A stretch of 64,000 nucleotides of DNA from UBA4810 sp002479215 (GCA_049514435.1 JBEKVB010000003.1:62001-126000); one strand, 5' to 3'; positions 1 through 9,175 are shown, numbered from the stretch's first letter. Notes: a model not told the origin generated them from the sequence alone. Made by a program: numbers and translations.

Positions 1-990
1 TACATGAGCTTCCAAAATTTCACGCAAATTATAAATTTGAGTGAACGGCCCGGAAATAACATAACCGATTTGTTTATCCCGTAGAACCGGTATATGGCCA
101 TTGAAAAAGCTGCGGTCAAAAAAGCATTTCCATAACGACGAAAGATATCGGTCATGAATGGAGCCGGCAAAGAATAAAACATCGGCCGTTTTTATTTTCT
201 GGTTGAAAAAATCAATGAATCCGTCTTTACCTTCGTAAACGCAGACATTGTCCATACCGCATTGCATACAGCCCAGGCAGCCGCCTTTAATATCAATATC
301 TTTAAGTTGCACTAATTCGGCGGCGGGGAAAAAAGTTTTTTGTAAATTTTCCACCATCTTACGGAGATTAGGACTTTTGCTCATATCATCAACGGCAATT
401 AATACTTTTTTGCCGTTGGTCTCCACAGACATAAGCTTGGCCGGTTTATAAACAGTTCCCTGCGCGATCAGCGGTTTATAATTTTTTATCGCAGGGATGC
501 CCTCTTTGATCGCTTTGATGAATAACTCACCAAAAGTTTTCAGCCTTTGCCTTTCTCGGGATTTATGCAGATCACTCATTTCCGCCGAATAGGGTCCAAA
601 ATATTTCATTTTCAAATCGTCGCAGATAGCATTGATATAATTGTGGGCGGCATGATCAAAAAAGTTGATGGATGTAGAAAGGCTCGCAGCCGGTTTCCCA
701 CGGAAAGCCGCAGTTTCATTTCTTTCAAAAATCAATTCGATAAATCTTTTATACTGCGAACAAACAAGGAAAAAATAAAGGGGGAACGCCCAAAGGACGG
801 CGTCGGCAGCGGATATTTCCCCGATAATTTCCTGAAAAGTTTTGTTATCTTTTTCCAGTTTTTTAATTTTCAGGGCTATATCAAAAATCTTGAATTCAAC
901 AGCGGGAAATTTTTGTTCGAGAAAATGGACATATTGCATAGTAACGCTGATTTGTCCCTTTGGCGAACCGTTTAATATCGCGATCTTCAT
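1..990 (-). CDS. Two-domain flavodoxin-like FMN reductase (3' end outside window)
   Basis: An ATG at 990 opens 330 codons with no stop before the window edge, so the C-terminus is missing. The N-terminus reads MKIAILNGSPKG, the phosphate-loop signature of NAD(P)H-dependent FMN reductase/flavodoxin-like proteins. A second half begins near residue 194 (KKVLIAVDD) and carries a cysteine cluster around residues 235-247 (GGCLGCMQCG...C), as in iron-sulfur flavoproteins. It probably moves electrons with FMN. It lies downstream of, and in the same direction as, the acyl operon ending at 1289, but a gap of about 300 bases separates them, so operon membership is only possible. The ribosome site is weak (AAGGG about 7 bases before the ATG). 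The family call is good; the substrate is unknown. Confidence 0.75.
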   Translation of the reverse strand, partial: MKIAILNGSPKGQISVTMQYVHFLEQKFPAVEFKIFDIALKIKKLEKDNKTFQEIIGEISAADAVLWAFPLYFFLVCSQYKRFIELIFERNETAAFRGKPAASLSTSINFFDHAAHNYINAICDDLKMKYFGPYSAEMSDLHKSRERQRLKTFGELFIKAIKEGIPAIKNYKPLIAQGTVYKPAKLMSVETNGKKVLIAVDDMSKSPNLRKMVENLQKTFFPAAELVQLKDIDIKGGCLGCMQCGMDNVCVYEGKDGFIDFFNQKIKTADVLFFAGSIHDRYLSSLWKCFFDRSFFNGHIPVLRDKQIGYVISGPFTQIYNLREILEAHV

Positions 991-1288
991 AATAAAACCC
1001 TTTATTGTGCAGAATTCAAATTAGGGAAATCACTATCACAAGAAAAATATCATAACAAGAAGATATCCAGAGGACTAATACCATTTCTAAATCAAAGATG
1101 ATATCGAGGCGGCTAGGAGGAGGCGACGAGGCGTATTGTTGTACATACGTTGAGGAAGCAGACGACGACACCAACAAAGATAGCGCCTTGATCGGAAACG
1201 CATTCCCTTAAGGAAAGCGCATAAAAAATAGGCCATCACATTACCGAGAATTTTAGCTAACATGGCAAAAATTCCTTTAGAATTGGTA
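991..1288. other. Intergenic stretch without a convincing gene
   Basis: About 300 bases between the flavoprotein and the phosphopantetheinyl transferase. A 74-codon minus-strand frame spans most of it but has no ribosome site, no family resemblance and an odd Arg/Leu-rich C-terminus. No clear terminator hairpin with a T-run is visible. Confidence 0.4.
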
Positions 1289-1915
1289 TCAGGATAAAAA
1301 TGCATAAGCAACTAGATGACCATCGTGGCTTAAGCTGATGTCAATATCTGATTTTTTTCCACCAATATAAACATGCGGCGGCTGAAGCTCACTTTTATCT
1401 TGTACTCTGTTGATTTTGATGTCACTTAAATTTAAACGGAAAAAATCGGCTATACTTCGGGCAAGGCATTTTCGCGCAAATAAAGATGGATCTATTCTCT
1501 TCTTATTTTCCTTCTCCAGAAGAACTTCGACTTTACAGACTAACCTGTCCAAATCAGCCGGGTGATCTGCTCCCACGCAATGAACGTAGCGGAAATGAGA
1601 AAAGAGACGAACATAAACCGCTTCCGCGTCCGGAATCTTAACCTCACCCTCTAAACACGCCGATTCGAATTTCTTGAGAATTACCATCCATCGGCGCGGC
1701 AAAAAAGCAGCATCAGCACACTTTTTTTTTATGACCTTATAGGCTGTTTCTTTACAAGCCCAAAGCGACCACAGCGCCTTATCAGGATTTTCCGCGTTTT
1801 GTACAAAATCAACTTCAGCAGCGGTGAGGATTTTCTTTAGAAAGCGTGAATCCCTGCTTTTCCCTGTGTTTGCCGGCTCTCTCAAATCCACGATATCGTT
1901 CCCTATGTGCGGCAA
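1289..1915 (-). CDS. 4'-phosphopantetheinyl transferase (Sfp/AcpS superfamily)
   Basis: Transfers the phosphopantetheine arm of CoA to the serine of an acyl carrier protein. The two hallmark motifs are present: IGNDIVDL at the very N-terminus and WSLWACKETAYKV about 50 residues later, which hold the Mg-binding acidic residues. I chose a TTG start at 1915 because it places IGNDIVDL at residue 4 and has a strong GGAGGAG ribosome site 8 bases upstream; an ATG at 1939 is in frame but has none. The start lies about 100 bases inside the 3' end of the PlsC-like gene, so translation may be coupled. As the last gene after an ACP, KS and FabZ it is probably the dedicated activator of the ACP at 2644-2892. 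Confidence 0.85.
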   Translation of the reverse strand: MPHIGNDIVDLREPANTGKSRDSRFLKKILTAAEVDFVQNAENPDKALWSLWACKETAYKVIKKKCADAAFLPRRWMVILKKFESACLEGEVKIPDAEAVYVRLFSHFRYVHCVGADHPADLDRLVCKVEVLLEKENKKRIDPSLFARKCLARSIADFFRLNLSDIKINRVQDKSELQPPHVYIGGKKSDIDISLSHDGHLVAYAFLS

Positions 1916-2639
1916 AATACTTCTCCTCCATTTGTGCAAGACGGTTAATTATTTGCGTGGCATATTCTCGTTGCACTCGCAGTCCGCTTCCCTCGATTCG
2001 TTCCGGCGAAAACACTTCCATTTGCACTGAAAATTTTTCGCCCCAAGCAGGAATAGCACTATAATTATTCTGCTTATTTCCACGCAGATAAATACACATC
2101 ACCTTGCAGTCTTCCACGTCTTTGACGAAACGTCCCACGCCATAAGAAAAACTTTCTTTATTAATTCTCCCGGTCCGGGAACGCCCGCCTTCAGGAAAAA
2201 TCATAACACTATGACCGCTACGCAGAAGGTAAACACATTTATCCAAAGTCTTCTTTATCTTTTCCCGGGATCCGCCGCGATCAATGGGAATGCATTTGGC
2301 CAGATAGCATAATATCGCAAGAAAAATATTGCTTTGGAATTTACTTCTTTCGGGTAAATTCCAGGGCAGCTTCTTGTAACCGGTTATATGCTGGCCTAAG
2401 CTGAAAGTGGCATAACCTAAAATAAAAGAGTCAATCATCGTCAAATGATTAGCGCAAACAATCCAGGATTCCTTGTGCCGGGCAAATTCACTCGCGTACT
2501 GGCGACGAATTTCTTTCAAATTCTGTATTCGATAAAATAAAATTTTAACAATAGAAAAATAAAAAGGCGCGATGAATATTATCGCAAGTCGCCCTAAAAA
2601 ATTCTGTAAATGAAGAAAACCTTTGGACTTTTTATTCAT
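1815..2639 (-). CDS. 1-acyl-sn-glycerol-3-phosphate acyltransferase family (PlsC-like)
   Basis: A 274-residue LPLAT-family acyltransferase. The catalytic NHLTMID motif (the NHx4D box) is near residue 63 and the phosphate-binding FPEGGRSRTG motif near residue 150. A hydrophobic N-terminal segment (residues 15-35) suggests membrane association. The family moves acyl groups from acyl-ACP or acyl-CoA to lysophosphatidate or related acceptors. In this operon it is the likely step that places the finished acyl chain on a lipid. Its last about 33 codons overlap the start of the phosphopantetheinyl transferase in another frame; the tail is basic and unlike a conserved domain. The acceptor is unknown. 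Confidence 0.85.
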   Translation of the reverse strand: MNKKSKGFLHLQNFLGRLAIIFIAPFYFSIVKILFYRIQNLKEIRRQYASEFARHKESWIVCANHLTMIDSFILGYATFSLGQHITGYKKLPWNLPERSKFQSNIFLAILCYLAKCIPIDRGGSREKIKKTLDKCVYLLRSGHSVMIFPEGGRSRTGRINKESFSYGVGRFVKDVEDCKVMCIYLRGNKQNNYSAIPAWGEKFSVQMEVFSPERIEGSGLRVQREYATQIINRLAQMEEKYFAAHRERYRGFERAGKHREKQGFTLSKENPHRC

Positions 2640-2643
2640 TTTT

Positions 2644-2892
2644 TTACCCGAGTTTTTGTTTAATTATTTTCACCGCATCGCCAATGGTGCGAATCTTGTC
2701 CGCTTCATCGTCATCAACGCTGATACCGTAAACATCTTCGCATTTAATGATCACATCTACCAGGCGGGCGGAATTTACTTTCAAATCATTTAAAATGTGC
2801 GTATCCATCGTCGCCTTTTCTAAAAGCGCTTGGTCCTTAGTATAGGCTTTCAAAATATTTTTCATTTCTTCAAAAATTTTTTTCTCATCCAT
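2644..2892 (-). CDS. Acyl carrier protein
   Basis: An 82-residue acidic helical protein of the phosphopantetheine-binding family. The attachment serine is in DLKVNSARLVDVI near residue 41; the usual DSL is NSA here, so the serine is kept but both neighbours are changed, which fits a specialised ACP rather than the housekeeping one. Helix III residues (SVDDDEADKIRTIGDAV) are typical. It sits between the KS gene and the PlsC-like gene with 4-25 base gaps and is the presumed carrier for all other enzymes of the operon. The housekeeping acpP is not in this window. Confidence 0.92.
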   Translation of the reverse strand: MDEKKIFEEMKNILKAYTKDQALLEKATMDTHILNDLKVNSARLVDVIIKCEDVYGISVDDDEADKIRTIGDAVKIIKQKLG

Positions 2893-2916
2893 AAAACTAT
2901 TCTCCTTATTGAAAAA

Positions 2917-4197
2917 TTAATTTTTATCCCACTTTTTAAATATAATACAGCTATTGACATCGCCAAAACCAAACCCGGCTTTGGCAACAATTCGCAGTCG
3001 CGGAAACTCTAAACATTTTTGCGGAATCTTCGAAGCATATTCGACAATTTCCGGGTGCACATCCTCACAATTAATAGAAGGATGCAGAAAGCCTTTGTAT
3101 ATTTGCAAAACAGAAGCCACGCATTCTATAGCGCCTGCGGCGCCCAAACAATGGCCAATCAATGATTTTGTGGCATTAATATACGGAAAACTATCGGGAG
3201 TTCGCTCTAACGCCGCCGCCCAGCTTTTAACTTCATAAGGATCGGCATAAGTCGCCGTCAAATGGCCGTTTATGGCATCAACTTCGGCCGGATCAATTCC
3301 TGCATCGGCCACCGCACCGCGAATACATCTCTTCACCCCTTCAGGATTAGGTGCAGTCATGGAACCCCCCATCCGCTGACCGCCGCAGTTAACATAGCCG
3401 CCGATTATTTCCGCGTAAATTCTGGCTCCTCTGGCCATAGCCGCTTCCAATTCTTCCAAAACCAGCATCGCACCGCCGGAACCGGGAACGAATCCGCAAG
3501 CAGTAGCACTCATCGGGCGGGAGCCAGCTTTCGGATTATCATTAAATTTACGACAAAGTACGCGCATGGCATCAAAGCCTCCCCAGATGAAAGGCGTGGC
3601 ACCTTCGGAACCACCGGCTATCATGCGTTTGGCTAATCCCATCCTTATTCTCCAGAGAGCATCAATTACAGCCTCATTACCGGTGCTGCACGCTGAAGAA
3701 TTCGAGGTCACTTGATTACCGGCACCGATCAAACCGGAAATGCGGGCGCTGGTACCGCTACCCATCACCTGTTCGACAATACGGCTACCCAATCGTCGAA
3801 CCCTTCCCTCGTTAATCATAGGAACGACACTATTGGCAATCGTATCCATGCCACCGATTCCTGAGCCGGCAATAACTCCTGTGTCCCAATCTATCGTATC
3901 GTCATCGCTATCCGGAAGATTAAAGCCCGCATCTTTCCAGGCATCCACCGCCGAGACCGAAGCGAAGCCAATATTATCATTGAAGGATAAAAGCTTTTCA
4001 CGATCAAAATAATTTTTACGAATGGCGTCAAAATTTTCCGGCACGCCCGCGATCTGACAGCCAAAATTCAATTCTTTCAATCGAGGAATAAAGCGAATAC
4101 CGGAACGGCCTTCTTTGAGCGCCTGTTCAAAGTTATCCAATCCATGCGCGTTAGGAGCGGCGACACCCATTCCCGTGATGACAACACGTTTCCTCAT
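2917..4197 (-). CDS. Beta-ketoacyl-ACP synthase (FabF/KAS II-like)
   Basis: A 426-residue condensing enzyme of usual FabF length. The Cys-His-His triad is complete: SSACSTGNEAV (nucleophile), NGHLTATYAD in place of the common NAHGTST, and KSLIGHCLGAAG. The N-terminus KRVVITGMGVAAPNAHG is typical. It condenses malonyl-ACP with an acyl chain. The altered second-His motif marks it as divergent from housekeeping FabF and closer to secondary-metabolism KSs. No chain-length-factor partner is present. The ATG overlaps the stop of the dehydratase gene (ATGA type), so the two are translationally coupled. Confidence 0.92.
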   Translation of the reverse strand: MRKRVVITGMGVAAPNAHGLDNFEQALKEGRSGIRFIPRLKELNFGCQIAGVPENFDAIRKNYFDREKLLSFNDNIGFASVSAVDAWKDAGFNLPDSDDDTIDWDTGVIAGSGIGGMDTIANSVVPMINEGRVRRLGSRIVEQVMGSGTSARISGLIGAGNQVTSNSSACSTGNEAVIDALWRIRMGLAKRMIAGGSEGATPFIWGGFDAMRVLCRKFNDNPKAGSRPMSATACGFVPGSGGAMLVLEELEAAMARGARIYAEIIGGYVNCGGQRMGGSMTAPNPEGVKRCIRGAVADAGIDPAEVDAINGHLTATYADPYEVKSWAAALERTPDSFPYINATKSLIGHCLGAAGAIECVASVLQIYKGFLHPSINCEDVHPEIVEYASKIPQKCLEFPRLRIVAKAGFGFGDVNSCIIFKKWDKN

Positions 4198-4664
4198 TTA
4201 TTCGCTACTACTCCAGTCAGCGTTCCGAGGCAAATTATTTCGCCGTTTTCTCTTTCCATAGTCGTATCCACTTTTAAAACTCCCTTACGAAAATAATTTT
4301 TTTTGCCCTTCACGATTACCCTTTCACCCGGTACTACAATTCCATTGAACTCAACGCCATCGGCCGATGAAAACAAGCTAAGCGGTATATCCATTGTCCC
4401 AGGCCGCATTTTTTTCTGACACGCAAGGAGGTAAATTCCAAAAGCAGTAGCTCCAATTTGCGCCATCGTTTCAATTAGAATCACGCCCGGCGTAATAGGC
4501 CTGCCCGGAAAATGACCGCGATAAAAAAATTCATCTTCACGAAAGCGATAAGCACCGATTATTTTTTCCTCATCAAGACTGATAATTTCATCAATGAAGC
4601 GAAAAGGCTCCCGTTGCGGCACAAGCGCTAAAACTTCCTTGATGACGCCGGCGTCAGCCACCAT
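4194..4664 (-). CDS. 3-hydroxyacyl-ACP dehydratase, hotdog fold (FabZ/FabA-like)
   Basis: Removes water from 3-hydroxyacyl-ACP. The signature FFYRGHFPGRPITPGVILIE contains the catalytic His and the conserved proline turn; MAQIGATAFG follows. Length about 156 residues matches FabZ. I prefer the ATG at 4664, which follows a run of six G about 4 bases upstream; an in-frame ATG at 4682 would add six residues. It overlaps the end of fabG and the start of the KS gene. Function is confident; whether it can also isomerise like FabA cannot be read from sequence. Confidence 0.88.
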   Translation of the reverse strand: MVADAGVIKEVLALVPQREPFRFIDEIISLDEEKIIGAYRFREDEFFYRGHFPGRPITPGVILIETMAQIGATAFGIYLLACQKKMRPGTMDIPLSLFSSADGVEFNGIVVPGERVIVKGKKNYFRKGVLKVDTTMERENGEIICLGTLTGVVANK

Positions 4665-5385
4665 AAAGCCCCCCATTAACATGAATGACTGTTCCCGTAA
4701 TATAATTGGCCCTTGTTGCTAAGAACGCCACCACATCAGCTATTTCCTCGGCCTTGCCCAACCTGGCCAATGGAATGTTTGACAGGATCCTCTCCTTGGC
4801 ATGATCGGGAAGTTCCTTTGTCATGGTCGTGTCGATAAAGCCGGGAGCAACGGAATTGACCAGGATATTTCTTCCCCATAACTCCTTCGACAGCGACTTC
4901 GTAAAGGCATCCAGTGCCGCCTTCTCCATGGTGTAGGGAATCTGTCCTGAATTACCCGTATGCCCAACAACGCTGGAGATATTGATAATTCGCCCCGTAT
5001 TCTTCCGGAGCATAAACTGCCGGAGGATTTTCTTGGTCAGATACCAGGCGCCCCGTACAAGTTCACGCTGGCGGTCAAATTCCTCGATTTTCATCGAGTT
5101 GATATCATTGTTGATCGAAATGCCTGCGCTGTTGACAAGGACATCCACGCGGCCCGCCACTTCCTTGATCTGGCTTACCATCCTGTCTATCTGATCCGGA
5201 TCCGTCAGATCAGCTTCTACTAGGAATCCCTCCTTGATCTCGGCAAGAACAGCTTTCGACGGTTCTTCCATAACGGGTATGTAGTTGATGCCCACACGGA
5301 AACCTTCGGACGCCAGGGCGCGGGTGCAAGCCGCCCCTATACCCGTTCCTCCACCTGTAACAATTGCCACCGGTTTATCGATCAT
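4654..5385 (-). CDS. 3-oxoacyl-ACP reductase (FabG-like SDR)
   Basis: A 243-residue short-chain dehydrogenase. The Rossmann motif TGGGTGIGAACTRAL is at residues 10-24, NSAGIS near 87, and the catalytic Ser-Tyr-Lys set is in INISSVVGHTG and PYTMEKAALD. The C-terminal NGGLYGG is typical of FabG. It reduces 3-oxoacyl-ACP with NADPH. It overlaps both neighbours by a few bases, in line with one polycistronic transcript. A housekeeping fabG is expected elsewhere in the genome. Confidence 0.92.
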   Translation of the reverse strand: MIDKPVAIVTGGGTGIGAACTRALASEGFRVGINYIPVMEEPSKAVLAEIKEGFLVEADLTDPDQIDRMVSQIKEVAGRVDVLVNSAGISINNDINSMKIEEFDRQRELVRGAWYLTKKILRQFMLRKNTGRIINISSVVGHTGNSGQIPYTMEKAALDAFTKSLSKELWGRNILVNSVAPGFIDTTMTKELPDHAKERILSNIPLARLGKAEEIADVVAFLATRANYITGTVIHVNGGLYGG

Positions 5386-6374
5386 TGTTTATTCTCCACT
5401 TTCAGTATCATGTGAGTCCAGGAAAGTCCTGCTCCGACAATAGCCATAGCGATACGATCGCCTGTTTTAATCTCATCCCAGTGCATACTTAAGACAGCGG
5501 GTGCACTGCAACAGCCGGTATTGCCGAACTGATCAACATTATACCAATGGTGCTCAGGATTTATTCCTCTTCTCTCACTAACACCTTTAAGCATCAACAA
5601 ATTAGCTTGATGCCCTATAAAGATAAAGCGTTTAGCCTCTGCCGCATACGTCTCCTGCAAAATTTTTACGGATTCCGTCGTCTGCCGAATGGCAAAACCC
5701 TGCACGGCATTGCCCTCCTGATGAAAATTCCAATTCCAGGTGATTCCTACTTTTTCCCACGCGGAAGGACGGGAATCAAAAATACAATTCATAAAAGCGG
5801 CACGCGAAGGAATTTTCGTCGAAACTATCGCGGCGGCACTACCATCCCCGAAAAGAACCGCTACACTACGGTCAGTATAATCGACAGATTTCGTCAGCGT
5901 TTCCGAGTCCACCAGCAATATATAAGGAGGAAGACTATCCGGTCTCATTCGGGATAGAAAATTGATTTGCATCCCAAAAGTAGAGCAGGCTGAATTCATA
6001 TCGAGACAGGGTACTTCAATGCCCAGTTCTGTAGCAATCGCCGAAGCTTCAGCCGGCGAGATGTTATCCGGCGATGAAGAACCGGCAATAACCATTCCGA
6101 TATCTTCAGGCTTTAGTGAAGCTCTTTTAAGCGCGAGTCTCGCGGCTGCCGCTCCCATTTGTGCATTTTTATAAAGCCTGGCTTCAAAAGCTGCGCGTGG
6201 ATCACTGTTTTTAGTTCTTTTAATATAGTCCAAAGGTAATACCGTCCGACGATTTTGGATACCCACACGCTCCAAAATCCATTCGTTATTTGTGCCGATA
6301 TCCAAATCTTCTAAAAATTTGTTCGTAATTATATTTTCCGGATTGAAATGTCCCATGGAGTGAAGATAAAGCAT
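5382..6374 (-). CDS. 3-oxoacyl-ACP synthase III (FabH/KAS III-like)
   Basis: A 330-residue thiolase-fold initiating condensing enzyme. The Cys-His-Asn triad is visible: LDMNSACSTFGMQ, FIGHQANLLML and QFGNTGCCSAPA. The start MLYLHSMGHFNPENIITN fits the family. KAS III enzymes join an acyl-CoA starter to malonyl-ACP, so this gene suggests that the operon begins its own chains from a CoA-linked starter. The starter could be acetyl-, branched- or aryl-CoA; the pocket cannot be judged here. Its ATG overlaps the acyl-CoA dehydrogenase region by three bases spacing. Confidence 0.9.
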   Translation of the reverse strand: MLYLHSMGHFNPENIITNKFLEDLDIGTNNEWILERVGIQNRRTVLPLDYIKRTKNSDPRAAFEARLYKNAQMGAAAARLALKRASLKPEDIGMVIAGSSSPDNISPAEASAIATELGIEVPCLDMNSACSTFGMQINFLSRMRPDSLPPYILLVDSETLTKSVDYTDRSVAVLFGDGSAAAIVSTKIPSRAAFMNCIFDSRPSAWEKVGITWNWNFHQEGNAVQGFAIRQTTESVKILQETYAAEAKRFIFIGHQANLLMLKGVSERRGINPEHHWYNVDQFGNTGCCSAPAVLSMHWDEIKTGDRIAMAIVGAGLSWTHMILKVENKQ

Positions 6375-6376
6375 TT

Positions 6377-7576
6377 CTAAACAATCTCCCGTCCGATAAT
6401 CATATTTTGCACCTCGCGCACACCTTCATAAATATCAATGATATGAGCGTCGCGCGCGAGTTTGGAAATTTCGTACTCGTTTGTAAAACCATAACCGCCA
6501 TGTAAATGAAGCCCTTCTGTTGTACAAAAGATAGCGGCTTCTGCGGCTGCGTTTTTGGCTAAAGAAGCATAAATACCGGCGTCATCGGCTTTTTCCTTAA
6601 TTTTACAGACCGCTTTTAAAAGAGCGAGTTCGGCCAGTTCCACCTTCTTCCACATAGTTGTTATCATGTCTCTGGCCACGGGAAGATCGCAAATTCTCTG
6701 ACCAAATTGTTTGCGCTCCCGCGTGTATTCCAGAGTAACTGCCAGAGCCCTTTTGGCCAATCCTAAGCCGATTGCGGCCACCATTGGCCGGGCATAATCC
6801 AAAACATCGACAATATATTTAAAGCCGAAACGCCTATCTCCAATAATCTGTTTCGGCTGGATAATTACATCTTCAAAAGTGACGCTAGCCGTGTTGGAAA
6901 GGCGTTGCCCTAATTTATCTTCCGGCTTGCCGATAATTATCTTTCCGCCTGTCGGCAGATTAATTTCCCTGGTTGCCTGCCCGATATCGGGAATTTCTCT
7001 TGCCGTTACCGGCTCTACAGGAATAACAACACAAGCCATAAAATTGCTCGTCGATTTTCCTACTTTGCAAATAACAGTATATTGAGAAGCATAAGAAGCG
7101 TTGGTTATAAAACACTTGGACCCGTTTAAAACATAAGAGCCGTCATCCTTCTTGACAATAAAGCTGGTCATCATCGAATTATCCGAACCCGCGTTAGGTT
7201 CCGTTAAACAAAAAGAAGCCAAAAGAGGCTTTTCTACAAAAGGTTTGAGAAATAATTCTTTTTGCTCATCAGTGCCATGCTGGCCGATTACAACGTTAGC
7301 CAAATCATTACACATCGCGGAAGTGGAGATACCTGTGTCGCCGTAAGAAAGCTCTTCGATAATCAAAGCCGAAGAAATAACGTCAACTTCATAGCCCTTG
7401 ATAGCTTCCGGGATGCATAAATTAATAATCCCCATTTCCCATGCTTTGTTAATAATCACCCAAGGGAATTTATGAGCTTTTTCCATCTCCAAAATGTAAG
7501 GCGTTATTCCATTTTTTACCAATTTCCTCACAGTGTCTAAATACGCGAGTTGATTCTCATTAAGACTAAAATCCAT
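6377..7576 (-). CDS. Acyl-CoA dehydrogenase family flavoprotein
   Basis: A 399-residue FAD enzyme of normal family length. The FAD/substrate motif CLTEPNAGSDNS is near residue 123, the C-terminal HGGYGFTNEYEISKLARD and the catalytic glutamate motif DIYEGVREVQ are intact. The family oxidises acyl-CoA to 2-enoyl-CoA, but some members act on ACP-bound chains or in reverse. The operon has a KS, KR and DH but no FabI, FabK, FabL or FabV, so this protein may adjust chain saturation. That role is inference. It is separated from the upstream carboxyltransferase gene by about 100 bases. Confidence 0.88.
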   Translation of the reverse strand: MDFSLNENQLAYLDTVRKLVKNGITPYILEMEKAHKFPWVIINKAWEMGIINLCIPEAIKGYEVDVISSALIIEELSYGDTGISTSAMCNDLANVVIGQHGTDEQKELFLKPFVEKPLLASFCLTEPNAGSDNSMMTSFIVKKDDGSYVLNGSKCFITNASYASQYTVICKVGKSTSNFMACVVIPVEPVTAREIPDIGQATREINLPTGGKIIIGKPEDKLGQRLSNTASVTFEDVIIQPKQIIGDRRFGFKYIVDVLDYARPMVAAIGLGLAKRALAVTLEYTRERKQFGQRICDLPVARDMITTMWKKVELAELALLKAVCKIKEKADDAGIYASLAKNAAAEAAIFCTTEGLHLHGGYGFTNEYEISKLARDAHIIDIYEGVREVQNMIIGREIV

Positions 7577-7674
7577 AAACCAAACCTTTCATTTCGCTTT
7601 TTTAGATATAAATTTACAAGACAATCCCCTGGAGGTAGTCTCTTTTCAAAAAAAGAACCTTAATTATTGCCCCT

Positions 7675-9126
7675 TCATGCAGCAACTTTTTTTCCCGGGA
7701 ATTTTTCAACTCCCGCACTTGCCGGCGAATTGATTCCATATTTCGTCTGCAGGAATTTTTCCATAGTTGCGGGGTATAAGATATATGCAAGCACGTCTTC
7801 ATCGTTCCGGGCAAGACCGCCAATGCGTTTTTTTGCCGCTTCCATTTCCGGTTCCAGATAATCAGCGGGCCTTCCGGAAACAGGCTCCTGTCCATGCTTG
7901 TAATTCTTCAGTATCTTTTTGGTCAATTCCGGATCAATGGGCACCGGAGTTTTTCCGTATAGTCCCAAAACCAGATCTTTAAGCTGGTTAGATACCCGAA
8001 CATAACGGCCAAAAAGTACATTTAATACAGCTTGTGCTCCGATGATTTGCGATACTGGAGTAACCAGAGGCGGATAGCCCATGTCTTTGCGCGTTTGAAC
8101 TACTTCTATGTAAATTTCTCCCAATCGGTCGAGGGCGTTCATTTCTTTTAGTTGCCCGGTTAAATTGGAAATCATTCCGCCCGGAATTTGATGAGCAAGA
8201 ACTCCGTTATCAATAATGGAGAGCTTATGATTCGCCAGATGGTGATTATATTTCGGAGCAATATTTTCCAGGTGTTCACCCAGCACCAGCAGTTTGTGTA
8301 AATCCATTCCGGTCGCGCGCTCGGTTCCCTGAAGGGCGGCAACCAGCGGCTCAATGGCCGGCATCGATGTTCTTAGCGCAAAAGGCGCGAGACAGGTGTC
8401 CACAACATCAACCCCGGCTTCTATTGCTTTCAAATATGTCATAGAAGCCATGCCGCTGGTGTAATGGGAATGTAAATGCAATGGCACTTTAATTTCTTTT
8501 TTTATAGCAGAAACCAAATCATACGCGTCAAAAGGAGAAAGCAGCCCAGCCATATCTTTAATACAGACCGCGTCCGCGCCCATTTTCTCCAGTTCTTTGG
8601 CTTTCGCCACGTAATAATCGAGGTTATAAACCTCTCCACCCAAACGGACATCGGTCAATGAATAACAAACGGCTCCATGAAACTGTTTTCCGTTGGCTTT
8701 GATTCTTTCCACGCAAGTTTCCATATTGCGGAAATCGTTTAAAGCATCAAAGCAACGGAAAATATCTATGCCGATTTCACAAGCTTTATCAACAAAAGCG
8801 CGGACAACATCATCGGCGTAGTGACGGTAACCAACAAGATTTTGTCCGCGTATGAGCATGGCAAAGGGGGTTTTGGTGATATACTTTTTTAAAATCCTCG
8901 GTCGCATCCACGGGTCTTCGCCCAGAAATCTATGCATTGTATCAAAGGTAGCGCCACCCCATACTTCCATCGCGTGAAAGCCACAATTGTCCATTTCTTC
9001 GGCGATGGGAAGCATATCTTCCGTTTTCATTCTCGTGGCATATATGGATTGGTGACCATCACGAAAAGTATTATCCTGAATTTTTAGGGGATTCGTGGGA
9101 ACCTTTTTAAAACTATTCAAAGTCAT
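7675..9126 (-). CDS. Carboxyltransferase subunit (pyruvate carboxylase B / oxaloacetate decarboxylase alpha type)
   Basis: A 483-residue biotin-dependent carboxyltransferase without a biotin-carrier domain. QDNTFRDGHQS near residue 17, the carboxyl-lysine motif CIKDMAGLL near 189 and the metal-binding HLHSHYTSG near 212 are all present, followed by the conserved PycB C-terminal domain to about residue 480. The family moves a carboxyl group between biotin and pyruvate/oxaloacetate. A separate biotin carrier and carboxylase would be needed and are not in the window. Its place in an acyl operon next to fabD suggests a link to malonyl supply, but this is inference. Alternative: a general anaplerotic pycB that happens to be co-transcribed. 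Confidence 0.85.
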   Translation of the reverse strand: MTLNSFKKVPTNPLKIQDNTFRDGHQSIYATRMKTEDMLPIAEEMDNCGFHAMEVWGGATFDTMHRFLGEDPWMRPRILKKYITKTPFAMLIRGQNLVGYRHYADDVVRAFVDKACEIGIDIFRCFDALNDFRNMETCVERIKANGKQFHGAVCYSLTDVRLGGEVYNLDYYVAKAKELEKMGADAVCIKDMAGLLSPFDAYDLVSAIKKEIKVPLHLHSHYTSGMASMTYLKAIEAGVDVVDTCLAPFALRTSMPAIEPLVAALQGTERATGMDLHKLLVLGEHLENIAPKYNHHLANHKLSIIDNGVLAHQIPGGMISNLTGQLKEMNALDRLGEIYIEVVQTRKDMGYPPLVTPVSQIIGAQAVLNVLFGRYVRVSNQLKDLVLGLYGKTPVPIDPELTKKILKNYKHGQEPVSGRPADYLEPEMEAAKKRIGGLARNDEDVLAYILYPATMEKFLQTKYGINSPASAGVEKFPGKKVAA

Positions 9127-9175
9127 TTCTCCCTGGCAACGTTAGCGGGCATCTTTATGGTAAGCTGCACGCTTT

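Noticed and set aside
1087..1311. 74-codon minus-strand open frame after the phosphopantetheinyl transferase
   Set aside because: No ribosome site, start overlaps the upstream gene, composition unlike a real protein.
7614..7895. 93-codon minus-strand frame overlapping the end of the carboxyltransferase gene
   Set aside because: Runs within the conserved C-terminal domain of the carboxyltransferase in another frame.
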